From: Legionella quinlivanii
Lineage (GTDB): Bacteria > Pseudomonadota > Gammaproteobacteria > Legionellales > Legionellaceae
DNA: 64,000 bases
Assembly: GCF_900461555.1 (NCBI RefSeq)
Contig: NZ_UGOX01000001.1
Coordinates: 633,501-697,500 of the forward strand
Direction: 5' to 3'
Part shown: positions 9,593 to 17,688 of the stretch, one piece after another
Numbering within the stretch: position 1 is the first letter of the stretch
How the letters are laid out: each line of letters starts with the position of its first letter
Translations under genes and position numbers: made by a program
The notes under the pieces: generated by a model
What the model was told of the DNA's origin: nothing
Seen by the model: the letters and a program-made list of their open reading frames with translations, nothing else
Database searches by the model: none

Positions 9593-10465
9593 ATGACTTA
9601 TTACGATCTTTTAGGTATTCCACCAACGAATGATTTAGAAAAAATTGTAATGGCTGTAATGAAACTAAAGTTTTTAAATTACCATGTAATGACTAGAGAT
9701 GACCTGGAGCGTTTGAACTCGATCAAACATTTTTTTTCAAAATTTTCAAATGAATACTATGATTATGTCACTAATCCTGACAGTATTTATCAAGTGCCTG
9801 GGGAAGATATTTATGATCTGAGCGATCAGTTTTATAAACCAGAGGAGTTTGATGGGAAAAAATTGTATATAGTCGAAATGGATAGCTTTACTATTCAAAC
9901 GCCCAACAAAGTGTGCCAGGTATATGAAGCAAATCCTAAAAATTTGAATCAATTTGTAATCGATAAACCGCAAATTTATTTTGATTTAGATTCCTTATGC
10001 GCTATCGGAGTGAGTGACTGTCTGGTGTTAATCATTTCTGGTAAAACATTTCTAACTGAATTCAGAGTGTTAGCCCATATTTCGCCTTTGCAAAATATGC
10101 ATATTGTTCATAGTCAAATTCTGGCAGCAATAACTGAAAGTTATGGACCGATTTTATCCAGCGATTATTTTTTGTTTGGCGGTGCTGGAGAACTACCTCA
10201 GCTTTTTACGGTAGATGTACCCGAAAGTGTTCCCTTATTGAACCTAGAAAGTAGATTAAAAGGAAATGCTGCAGAAAATATGCATAGTGTTGATGATACG
10301 ATGTATATTTTGCTTGGGGAACACAACATAATCATCGAGCAGCAAGAACTCAATGAACAGCAGGAATTAATGACTTATCTATATTCTCAATCGTATTTCT
10401 CTTCGGAATTGCCCGTCAAAATAGATGATGCACTTGACCATTATACGCCCGGAGTAAGTGGATAA
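9593..10465 (+). CDS. Hypothetical protein with J-domain-like N-terminus
   Basis: 290 residues. It starts MTYYDLLGIPPTNDLEKIVM and continues with a helix ending in FSKFSNEYYDYVT, which resembles helices I and IV of a DnaJ domain. However, the HPD motif needed to stimulate Hsp70 is missing, and the helix II/III region is shortened. The rest (residues ~75-290) is a mixed alpha/beta region I do not recognise. A degenerate J-like domain is an inference from pattern. The protein may be an effector or simply an orphan. Confidence 0.5.
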   Translation: MTYYDLLGIPPTNDLEKIVMAVMKLKFLNYHVMTRDDLERLNSIKHFFSKFSNEYYDYVTNPDSIYQVPGEDIYDLSDQFYKPEEFDGKKLYIVEMDSFTIQTPNKVCQVYEANPKNLNQFVIDKPQIYFDLDSLCAIGVSDCLVLIISGKTFLTEFRVLAHISPLQNMHIVHSQILAAITESYGPILSSDYFLFGGAGELPQLFTVDVPESVPLLNLESRLKGNAAENMHSVDDTMYILLGEHNIIIEQQELNEQQELMTYLYSQSYFSSELPVKIDDALDHYTPGVSG

Positions 10466-10644
10466 CATTTCATTATTTAAAAGATTTGGATGCATGGCTG
10501 GACGATAAAAAAACCTAGACACCCTGGTAACTCCTTCAGTAGGGATGGTATTGTATTTAGGAATCTGGTTCGTGAATACGTACCTGGAACTAACTCATTT
10601 CATACTCTATATTTATATACAATTATTTTAAATGAGGGGTGACT

Positions 10645-11346
10645 ATGGGTATGTATGAACGTTTACAAGAAGAGTCTTCTGAGGCGCGTCAAAAATTTAT
10701 GTCAGTTCCTTTTATTAAAGGTCTACTTAGTGGGTCAGAGGATCTTCTCTCTCTAATGCAAGCAGTTGGTAAAGATGGTTTAAAAGATATCTATATTAAT
10801 TTCCTGTTAGATTCTTATCAACATGTACGAATGGCCACAACAATCTATGCTATGGCAGGAGCAAGAGTAGCTGAAGAAAATAAAAAAGTACGCATTTGGC
10901 TTTTAAATCATGCAGTTGATGAATATGGGCACCATGAGTGGATAGCCAATGATTTAAAAGCATTAGGAGTCGATACTTCCACCTTGGCAACACGGAAGCA
11001 ATCAGTTCATGCAGATTGTTTAGTCGCATGGTTATATTATATTGCTTATATCGGGAATCCAATGTCAATTCTCGCAGACTCCTTTGTGATCGAAGGATTA
11101 AGTCAGTTATTTGCATCTCAAGCAAGTGAGATCCTCCAATCTGAATTATCTTTGCCCGATGAAGCGTTGACTTATCTTGCACGACACGGTATTGCTGACC
11201 AAGGTCATATGGAAGAGTTAAAAGAATTAATTAATGAAAATGTTACAAAGGAAAGCGATTACCAGGACATGCTTCAATGTGCCAAGGTAGAATTTGAACT
11301 CTATAGCAAAATGATGCTGCAGCTTGATGATCGTGGCGTTCTCTAA
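10645..11346 (+). CDS. Heme-oxygenase-like diiron (TENA/PqqC-fold) protein
   Basis: 233 residues. The protein is all-helical with metal-ligand-like motifs in the order expected for the iron-containing redox enzymes of the heme-oxygenase-like fold: E93-x3-H97 (EYGHHEW), E150 (FVIEGL), and H181-x3-D185-x2-H188 (HGIADQGH). Known members oxidise small amines, fatty acids or amino acids using oxygen and iron. The substrate here is not evident. I chose the ATG at 10645 because GAGGGGT lies 4-9 nt upstream. The alternative GTG at 10639 is inside that site. The next gene, convergent with it, is an N-acyltransferase, suggesting a shared small-molecule pathway. Confidence 0.7.
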   Translation: MGMYERLQEESSEARQKFMSVPFIKGLLSGSEDLLSLMQAVGKDGLKDIYINFLLDSYQHVRMATTIYAMAGARVAEENKKVRIWLLNHAVDEYGHHEWIANDLKALGVDTSTLATRKQSVHADCLVAWLYYIAYIGNPMSILADSFVIEGLSQLFASQASEILQSELSLPDEALTYLARHGIADQGHMEELKELINENVTKESDYQDMLQCAKVEFELYSKMMLQLDDRGVL

Positions 11347-11357
11347 TGGAGCACAAC

Positions 11358-11385
11358 CGGTTAAGTGGTAACAAACACTTAACCG
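11358..11385. terminator. Ten-bp hairpin after the diiron gene
   Basis: CGGTTAAGTG (11358-11367) pairs perfectly with CACTTAACCG (11376-11385) around an 8-nt loop, 11 nt after the stop codon at 11346. No long T-run follows, so it may be a weak terminator, an RNA stabiliser or a protein-binding palindrome. Confidence 0.45.
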
Positions 11386-11551
11386 CGTTAGGCTTATACA
11401 TATAACTCAACTGTAGTTTCCGATTCGGCTCAGCCATTACCTGCATGGTGCTTTCATCTGACTGCAGGTAGTTTTGTGGGAATAATAATCGAGATCAGGT
11501 ATTAAAAAGTTACCCTCAGTCGACCCATTTTAGATTAAGAGATTCAAACAC

Positions 11552-12703
11552 TCATGTATACTGCTTTTGATTAAGGACATTAATGATTAATTTTCTCTCT
11601 CTGAGTGAAAGGCTCTTTGTATAAGATTCCATGTAGTTAATATAAAGAGAGGAATCAAAGCGGAATAATTTTTTCTCAAAACCACGAGGAATAACCATCA
11701 GCTTACAATCCTCCAGCGCCCTTACAGACGTATATCTTAAATAATTGTCATGGTGTGTCCCAAATTCGCCTACAATATCCCCAGGATGGGCATGCATAAT
11801 TGTTTTTTCGTATTTTGATATGCTCAAGTGACCGGATAAAATAATAAATTTCTCCTGGTGATGCTCTTTTTCACTGAATAACATAAACCCTTTCCTAAGA
11901 TTTAAAAAATAACAATTTTTAATGATAAAATTAATTGTTTCTTTTTTTAGATGGTATAGAAAAGATTTTTTATATTTTAAATAAGAAGTTGACTCTAAAT
12001 CATCAATAGTTTTAGTGGAAGTTATAAAGTTTTCTAATACTTCAGGCCTAAAATTGCTGTAAGAACTTTTCAATGAATCAGAACAGTATTTATTCATTGG
12101 ATGGTAAAGAACAGATTTTATTTTCTTTAAGAATTGCATGTCAGGCATTACTACAATAGGTATTTCAACTCTGTCATCAAACTGTAGTAATTCATTTGTG
12201 TAGGGTCGATAACCAAGTTGCATATAATGCTTGAGTAAGCCAGGAGAACAACTTGAAAATGTGAAATAACTATTTAAGTCACGAAACAATCGTGTTGCGA
12301 GATGGGTGGCATGAGCGGCTGCGAGATATTTTCCGCGTTTTGATCTTGTTACAGCTAAACGTTCTACAAAAGTGATTAATGGGTTAGGGGGTAGGGGTAA
12401 CTGATGAAGATAGTATTTCATCTTTTCTTCCTCAGATATCTCATTGCAATCTAAATAATATGCTCTGCACGTGCTTGAAATATTGTTTTTGGAAGTTGTA
12501 TAGGTGAGGATTGAATTTTTTTTATCGTCAATTATATCTTTAAGTATTTTCCTCTGATGATCAAAGTTTTCCTCTATCATTTTATATTCATTATGATAAA
12601 TCTCATATCTAAACTTATATATTTTGTGCTTTTCTTCCTCTGTAGAGGCTTCTTTGACTGGGATGCATTCTAAAATACGGTATTTGAAATAAGTAGATAA
12701 CAT
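11552..12703 (-). CDS. FeeM-like N-acyltransferase fused to cyclic-nucleotide-binding domain
   Basis: 383 residues. Residues ~15-190 resemble the GNAT-fold autoinducer-synthase/FeeM group of N-acyl amino acid synthases: FRYEIYHNEY near the start, VERLAVTRSKRGK in the middle, and a helix with LATRLFRDLNS followed by HYMQLGYRPYT. Residues ~260-370 look like a cyclic-nucleotide-binding beta-barrel (FILSGHLSIS, HPGDIVGEFG, VRALEDCKLMVIPR). The combination suggests a long-chain N-acyl transferase whose activity responds to a nucleotide or other ligand. There is no HTH region. The gene is convergent with the diiron protein. Family assignment is fairly sure; substrate and ligand are unknown. Confidence 0.65.
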   Translation of the reverse strand: MLSTYFKYRILECIPVKEASTEEEKHKIYKFRYEIYHNEYKMIEENFDHQRKILKDIIDDKKNSILTYTTSKNNISSTCRAYYLDCNEISEEEKMKYYLHQLPLPPNPLITFVERLAVTRSKRGKYLAAAHATHLATRLFRDLNSYFTFSSCSPGLLKHYMQLGYRPYTNELLQFDDRVEIPIVVMPDMQFLKKIKSVLYHPMNKYCSDSLKSSYSNFRPEVLENFITSTKTIDDLESTSYLKYKKSFLYHLKKETINFIIKNCYFLNLRKGFMLFSEKEHHQEKFIILSGHLSISKYEKTIMHAHPGDIVGEFGTHHDNYLRYTSVRALEDCKLMVIPRGFEKKLFRFDSSLYINYMESYTKSLSLRERKLIINVLNQKQYT

Positions 12704-13155
12704 ACAACTTTTACCTGAGTGCGTGGGTCAATATAAAACATTATAGACGTAAATTGAGCAATTAAATTGAATCTTTTATAGCTGCTCACAATACTAAATG
12801 CATTTTAATGATTTGATAATCTCACCGAACCATACTTGGAATATATTCCTTCCATGAAGTCATCCGAACCATGGCGACATTTCAATTGGATTCCTATGTC
12901 CAGAGCTCAACCAATGAGCTGGAACAGTTAGATGAACACTCGTTATTTGATAGAAGCTCAGTTAACATGTCTTATAATGTGTCATTTAGGATTAAAACGA
13001 TAGTTGAGTTAAGTGATATGGAAATGCGGAATTAATAAAGGATTGAGAATCAAAAGGTTACAGCGTTGGTTTACACTTTACTCATTCACATACAATAAAT
13101 TAGCACTTTATAAGAAGACATAAGCGCGATGGCTAATATCGTAACCTGTGATTTG
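12704..13155. other. Intergenic region upstream of attL
   Basis: About 450 bp, AT-rich, holding no gene I can support. The longest plausible frame is an ATG at 12871 to a stop at 13035 (54 residues, starting MATFQLDSYVQSSTNELEQL) without an obvious ribosome binding site. I give it little weight. The leftward acyltransferase gene must have its promoter here, upstream of 12703. Confidence 0.35.
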
Positions 13156-13207
13156 TATTGGTCGGAGTGACAGGAATTGAACCTGCGACCCCTGCCTCCC
13201 GAAGGCA
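13156..13207. repeat. attL: 52-bp tRNA-Pro fragment
   Basis: This stretch is identical to 44454-44505, which includes the 3' part of the complete tRNA-Pro gene. It contains the CCA end, acceptor strand, T-arm and part of the anticodon stem but lacks the 5' half, so it cannot encode a tRNA. It marks the left junction of the integrated element. Confidence 0.92.
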
Positions 13208-13332
13208 AAATCAAATAATCCTCTATGCATTTCAATGCATCTATATGAACGACAACCCCTTATATATAAAGGGCTTTCTTGCGGTTTTTAATTTACACTC
13301 ATACATCATTATGCTACATTCCATAATAAAAA

Positions 13333-13352
13333 TGCACCCTATATGCACCCTG
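13333..13352 (+). repeat. Left arm-type repeat, possible integrase/Xis site
   Basis: The 20-mer TGCACCCTATATGCACCCTG consists of two TGCACCCT units 11 bp apart. It recurs identically and in the same orientation at 44390-44409 near the right end. This copy is 125 bp inside attL. Tyrosine integrases bind such arm sites at a distance from the core, so this is a good candidate, by inference. The rest of 13208-13562 shows only a hairpin near 13441. Confidence 0.65.
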
Positions 13353-13440
13353 AAAGATTAGGGTACGTTTCTAAATGGAAATAGAGTTGTAAATAGTGCA
13401 GGGCCGGATCAGAAGATTTTTGAGGGGCTATAAACCAAAA

Positions 13441-13459
13441 AACCACCGTAAAGGTGGTT
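13441..13459 (-). terminator. Possible leftward terminator hairpin
   Basis: AACCACC (13441-13447) pairs with GGTGGTT (13453-13459) around a 5-nt loop. Read leftward, the hairpin is followed by TTTTTTGG, fitting a weak intrinsic terminator. It would insulate the left end of the element from leftward transcription, though no leftward gene lies close by. Confidence 0.35.
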
Positions 13460-13562
13460 CTTGGTCAACTGCTTAAAGGGGCGCTTTCACGGATCCCTAA
13501 AAGCTTACTGAGTAATTATGAGCCATTTGATAGGCATATGTCAATAAAGAAAAGGGCAAGAG

Positions 13563-14294
13563 ATGGAAGAGTACTTAAACGTCTTATCAATGGATCGACT
13601 CAAGAGCTATGAAATATTATGCCCCAATCAAGGCAAGTCAAATATTATAGGTGCGTACCATTGGAATTTGCTTATATCTCAAGCATTGTATCCTTTTATC
13701 CACTCTGTTGAAATTGCCTTACGTAATTCTATACATCATGCCGCAACTCAGAAATTTCAAACGGAGTTCTGGTTTGAATTCGTTATTAAAGATGGCAAGT
13801 CAAAATCTATCCTTACAGAAACAAAAAACGATTTGTCTAAAAGGTTCGAGAACTTTTCGGCATCAGATATTGTTGCAGGGTTAACATTCGGCTTTTGGAC
13901 TACCTTAATAAAACAAAAAACCTACACTGACCAATTTAATCCGCATAGGCTGTGGCCTGATTTGATCCCTTCCGTTTTCCCTCATTATGCAAGAGGGAAT
14001 GATGACAGAAAAAATATATCAAAGCGATTTGAGGAAATTAGATTGATCAGAAACAGGTTGTTTCATCATGAACCCATATGGAAATTTAAGAAAGCTAATA
14101 CGCCGCAGGAGTGCATTGCTGAATTGCGTAGGAAGTTCAACGACATATTTAAAGCAATAGGCTGGATGTCAACTCACAAAAGAAATAACTTGAGAGAATT
14201 CGGGTTTGTCGAGTTTTTTAAAAACCATTGCACGCTTGAGGTGTTAGAAAGTTATTGTGTAAAAGGCAGTCAGATTCAGCATTTGGGGGAATAG
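13563..14294 (+). CDS. Abi-family HEPN-domain protein
   Basis: 243 residues. It resembles the Abi_2 (AbiD/AbiF-like) group of abortive-infection proteins. Near the start it has a helix with SQALYPFIHSVEIALRNSIH, and around residue ~165 the motif IRNRLFHHEPIW, whose R-N-R-L-F-H fits the RX4-6H motif of HEPN ribonucleases. Proteins of this group are thought to cut RNA during phage infection or to act as toxins. The stop codon touches the start of the integrase gene (TAG-ATG), so the two are translationally coupled. No obvious antitoxin gene is adjacent. Confidence 0.75.
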   Translation: MEEYLNVLSMDRLKSYEILCPNQGKSNIIGAYHWNLLISQALYPFIHSVEIALRNSIHHAATQKFQTEFWFEFVIKDGKSKSILTETKNDLSKRFENFSASDIVAGLTFGFWTTLIKQKTYTDQFNPHRLWPDLIPSVFPHYARGNDDRKNISKRFEEIRLIRNRLFHHEPIWKFKKANTPQECIAELRRKFNDIFKAIGWMSTHKRNNLREFGFVEFFKNHCTLEVLESYCVKGSQIQHLGE

Positions 14295-15518
14295 ATGAAA
14301 GCTAAAATAAACAATACCCTTATAAAAAAGTTAATGCCAGCAGATAAGGAGTACGAGGTTCATGATATAGATTTGAAAGGATTTTTTATAAGAGTTTTCC
14401 CCACAGGAACAATGCGCTATGTCTGCCAGTATAAAAGAGGGAAAAAAATTAATATAGGTACAGTGGGGGTTATTTCAGCGCCTCAAGCCAGAGAAAAGGC
14501 AATTGAGGTATTAAGTAATTCAAACAAAGGCATTGAACCCACAGCCCGAAAGGGTGCTAATAAGGTTCATACATTAAAAGAGTTTATTGAAAATGAGTTT
14601 AAACCGTGGGCTCTAGCTCATCATAAGAGAGGACAAGAAACCATCGAAGCCCTTCATCGATGTTTTAATAAGCTATATTCAAAACCTCTTAGTGAAATTA
14701 CGCCTGCTTTAATGGAGCAATGGCGAGTCAAGCGGCTAAACGAGGGTACAGCCCAGGCAACCATAAATCGAAACATTACGACCCTTAAATCTGTGATCAC
14801 TAAGGCAACAGAATGGGGCTTTTTGAAAGAAAATCTATTACGAAACTTAAAGCAATTCAAAGTCGACCGCTCCCCAAAAGTAAGATATCTAACAGTAGAA
14901 GAAGAAACCCGGCTACGGCAGACTCTTCAAGGACGAGAAAACCAATTAAAGCAGAAGAGAGTAAGTGCTAATCAGTGGCGTAAGATTCGTGGATACAGCT
15001 TATACCCGGAATTAGAGGAGGGGGAATTCTTTGACCATTTAATGCCAATGGTACTTATTTCAATTAATACAGGCCTAAGACGTGGAGAGTTATTTAATCT
15101 AACATGGAACATGATAGACCTCTCTGCCAAATCGATTTTTATCGATGGTGGAATCACTAAAAACAGTAGTTCTCGTTTCATTCCATTGAATGAAGAAGCG
15201 TATCGTATTTTGAAACAGCTTCATCAAAAGAGAAGCGCTGAAAGTATACTGATTTTTCCCAGCAAGGGCGATCAGCCGTTTAATCACGTCAAACGGTCTT
15301 GGGCTTCACTTTTAGAGCAATCAAAAATTACACAATTTAGATGGCATGATTTACGTCATCACTTTGCCAGTAAATTGGTTATGGCTGGAGTTGATTTAAA
15401 TACTGTCAGAGAGTTGCTGGGTCATTCTGATATAAAAATGACATTAAGGTATGCTCATTTAGCGCCTGAGTATAAGATAAGTGCCGTAAATAAAATCAGC
15501 TGGACAAAATGTAATTAG
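14295..15518 (+). CDS. int: Tyrosine site-specific integrase
   Basis: 407 residues, typical for island integrases with an N-terminal arm-binding DUF4102-like region (KGFFIRVFPTGTMRYVCQYK), a SAM-like core-binding domain (~residues 95-190) and a C-terminal catalytic domain. Catalytic residues are visible: Arg in NTGLRRGEL, His and Arg in WHDLRHHFAS, then LGHSDIKMTLRYAHL with the second His and the nucleophile Tyr. It would recombine the 52-bp att cores in tRNA-Pro. It follows the HEPN gene with no gap and lies 1.1 kb from attL, so expression is probably shared with that gene. Confidence 0.95.
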   Translation: MKAKINNTLIKKLMPADKEYEVHDIDLKGFFIRVFPTGTMRYVCQYKRGKKINIGTVGVISAPQAREKAIEVLSNSNKGIEPTARKGANKVHTLKEFIENEFKPWALAHHKRGQETIEALHRCFNKLYSKPLSEITPALMEQWRVKRLNEGTAQATINRNITTLKSVITKATEWGFLKENLLRNLKQFKVDRSPKVRYLTVEEETRLRQTLQGRENQLKQKRVSANQWRKIRGYSLYPELEEGEFFDHLMPMVLISINTGLRRGELFNLTWNMIDLSAKSIFIDGGITKNSSSRFIPLNEEAYRILKQLHQKRSAESILIFPSKGDQPFNHVKRSWASLLEQSKITQFRWHDLRHHFASKLVMAGVDLNTVRELLGHSDIKMTLRYAHLAPEYKISAVNKISWTKCN

Positions 15519-15590
15519 TGTTATAACCGTTCAATTTGTAGTACAATTGCAGGTTAATATTGATGCTTATTGAATCAACTCAGCATTATA

Positions 15591-16745
15591 ATGAAAAATA
15601 CATTTAAACATTTAATTCCATTATGTCCAGAAGAAATTAATAAAATATGGGATAATTGCATTATTGTCCCTGATACTAATTTTTTATTACAAATTTATAG
15701 ATATTCAGAGAGCTCTCGAAAGACTTATTTAGAGGTTTTGAATCACGAAGCCATAGTTAATAAATTATGGATGCCTTTTCAAGTAGGTTTAGAATTTCAT
15801 GAGAATAGGATTGGTGTAATTTCTCATCAAACAATCGTTAAAGATAGTGTTTTAGACCATATCCACTCAGCTCAGAAAACTCTTAAAGACAAAATTGTTG
15901 GTTTAAATATACGAGAGCATCACCCATTTTTAAATGAGTCGCGTTTGCTGGGTTTAATTGATGAGAAAATACAAGATATAACTTCAGAGGTTGAAAATCT
16001 AGCCAAACAACATCCTAATTTAGTTAGAAATGATGCGCTTTTGGAAAAAATCCATAATTTATTTGAATCGAGAATAGGCAATAAACCTTCAGATGAAGCT
16101 ATAGAAAATTATATTACAGAGGCAAAATCACTATATTCTCAGGGTAGGGGGCCCGGGCATAAAGATGACAAAAAAGAAGAAAATAAAAAATATAGCGATT
16201 ATATAATTTGGAAAGAAACTATTCAGCAAGCTAAAAAGCTGCGAATGCCTGTAATCTTTATTACAAATGATACAAAGGAAGATTGGTGGCAACTTTATAA
16301 TGGAAAAAAAATTGGTATCAATTTTGATAATCGAAAGCAATTTATTGAAGAAACAGGCCAAGATATAATTTTATACACTGGTGAAAAATTTATTGAATAT
16401 GCCTCTAATCATAATAAAGCAAAGATTGATGCGAAAAGCTTGTTGTCCGAAATGAGGGAGCTTCATAATATCGATATTCAAAATGACTTATTTGGAGATC
16501 CTGAAGAGCTGAAAACTAAGTTGATGCAAATATTGCCAGAAATGAAATTACGTGAAAGAGCTGGCCTTCTAAGTGATCTTAATAATAATCGAAATTATCT
16601 TCGGGGTCTTCTCGACTTAAAAATTGATAGCGAAAAATTTAACCAAATAATGTCTACGAATGAAATTACTGATGAAGACTCTTTCCAAGACAAATTTATA
16701 AAACAATTGCTTGTCCGCTATAAAAATAATTTAGAAGATAATTAA
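15591..16745 (+). CDS. PIN-like domain protein (DUF4935 type)
   Basis: 384 residues from the ATG at 15591. A TTG at 15570 would add 7 residues. The N-terminus has IIVPDTNFLLQIYRYSESSR, the first acidic strand of a PIN nuclease, followed by VGLEFHENR with the next acidic residue. Later come SDYIIWKETIQ and VIFITNDTKEDWW, completing the Asp/Glu set of PIN-like RNases. Long versions of this family occur in defence islands and on mobile elements and are thought to be nucleases. A helical insert separates the two halves. No antitoxin-like gene is adjacent. It may be a defence or addiction gene of the element. Confidence 0.65.
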   Translation: MKNTFKHLIPLCPEEINKIWDNCIIVPDTNFLLQIYRYSESSRKTYLEVLNHEAIVNKLWMPFQVGLEFHENRIGVISHQTIVKDSVLDHIHSAQKTLKDKIVGLNIREHHPFLNESRLLGLIDEKIQDITSEVENLAKQHPNLVRNDALLEKIHNLFESRIGNKPSDEAIENYITEAKSLYSQGRGPGHKDDKKEENKKYSDYIIWKETIQQAKKLRMPVIFITNDTKEDWWQLYNGKKIGINFDNRKQFIEETGQDIILYTGEKFIEYASNHNKAKIDAKSLLSEMRELHNIDIQNDLFGDPEELKTKLMQILPEMKLRERAGLLSDLNNNRNYLRGLLDLKIDSEKFNQIMSTNEITDEDSFQDKFIKQLLVRYKNNLEDN

Positions 16746-16769
16746 CGATATCAAACATTCATAAATCAT

Positions 16770-17429
16770 TCAGCGTATAATTCTCCAACGATGCCAGATG
16801 ATAGGGGTTGCCGCTAATATTCTTTTTGTAAAAATAACTGGTTCCTCAGCTGCAGTTTGAGCATTTAAACAAACCAATGCGAAACCGCTATTTCTTTTCA
16901 CTAGGCGTCTAAAATAAGTACCCTCACTGATCTCTATGATACAATCGTTGCCTAGGCATTTCTCAATATCCACTGCATTTAGGTATTTGATACCTCCGAC
17001 AAAGTCTCCCTTTGAATAACTGGGTTCCATTGTGTCGTCCGAAATCATTACAACGAGAGCATTTGGATTGTTTGACTTAAAGAATTCAATTTCTCTCTGA
17101 ATGGCGTTTTCTTGGCTAAGAAGTGGAGCTATATCTTTATCTAGTGCTGGGAAAGGTACAAAATCTGTATTCAAGAGGCTGGGGCTTTTGCCTGAACCGT
17201 TGAGAAGCCATTGCATAGAGCAGCTTACGCCAGCGCTATGTAATATCTCTACAAGCTTGGATGCTGTTTTTTCATTTAGAGGGTTTCTGCCTAACTCCCA
17301 TGATTGGAGAGTATGCATACTAATTCCAAATTTCTCTTCCAAATCTTTGCGAGATATACCTGCCAAACTCCTAGCGGTTTTAATACGCCGGCCGGCATTT
17401 ATACGTTGATCATCTGTATTTTCATTCAT
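16770..17429 (-). CDS. lvrR: XRE/S24-type repressor, LvrR-like
   Basis: 219 residues. Residues ~12-65 are an HTH domain (ARSLAGISRKDLEEKFGISM). The C-terminal half is LexA/CI-like but altered: the nucleophile motif SMEP reads T133-MEP and the usual VKRL reads FRRL, so the Ser-Lys dyad is Thr-Arg. Self-cleavage as in LexA is therefore doubtful. It is divergent from lvrA, as in Legionella elements where lvrR regulates excision together with lvrABC. The shared intergenic region holds several palindromes that it probably binds. Confidence 0.8.
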   Translation of the reverse strand: MNENTDDQRINAGRRIKTARSLAGISRKDLEEKFGISMHTLQSWELGRNPLNEKTASKLVEILHSAGVSCSMQWLLNGSGKSPSLLNTDFVPFPALDKDIAPLLSQENAIQREIEFFKSNNPNALVVMISDDTMEPSYSKGDFVGGIKYLNAVDIEKCLGNDCIIEISEGTYFRRLVKRNSGFALVCLNAQTAAEEPVIFTKRILAATPIIWHRWRIIR

Positions 17430-17462
17430 AGAAACCTAGTACAAATAATTTATATACCACAA

Positions 17463-17525
17463 TTGCGTATAATGTATTTACATAATACGCATTATAGGTA
17501 TAATTTATTTTAATATACGTATTAT
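17463..17525. promoter_or_regulatory. Repeated palindromic operators between lvrR and lvrA
   Basis: Three related sites: TTGCGTATAATG (17463-17474), ATAATACGCATTAT (17482-17495) and AATATACGTATTAT (17512-17525). Their centres are 22 and 30 bp apart, roughly two and three helical turns. Each shows the consensus half GyGTATTAT or its complement. The placement between divergent lvrR and lvrA is typical of a CI-like switch. Binding by LvrR is inference. The remaining 160 bp up to lvrA are AT-rich and would hold the lvrA promoter. Confidence 0.65.
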
Positions 17526-17688
17526 CCCATAAAACACGATCCATTGAACTAATAGCTTTAACAAATTTACATCAAATGGTCAATGAATTAGGCAAGAGTT
17601 AAGAGATAGTAAGTATCGTTTCGCTCAATGTATGTGAGTATTGGCTCAAAATCAAGTGCAGTAAAACGTTAGGGATGAAGTATTCGTT

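Noticed and set aside
13156-13207. Second tRNA-Pro gene at the left end
   Set aside because: Only the 3' half is present. The 5' acceptor strand and D-arm are missing, so it is attL.
13158-13361. Apparent protein MVGVTGIEPATPASRR... at the left end
   Set aside because: It is the reverse strand of the tRNA-Pro fragment. This reading is a well-known spurious translation of tRNA antisense.
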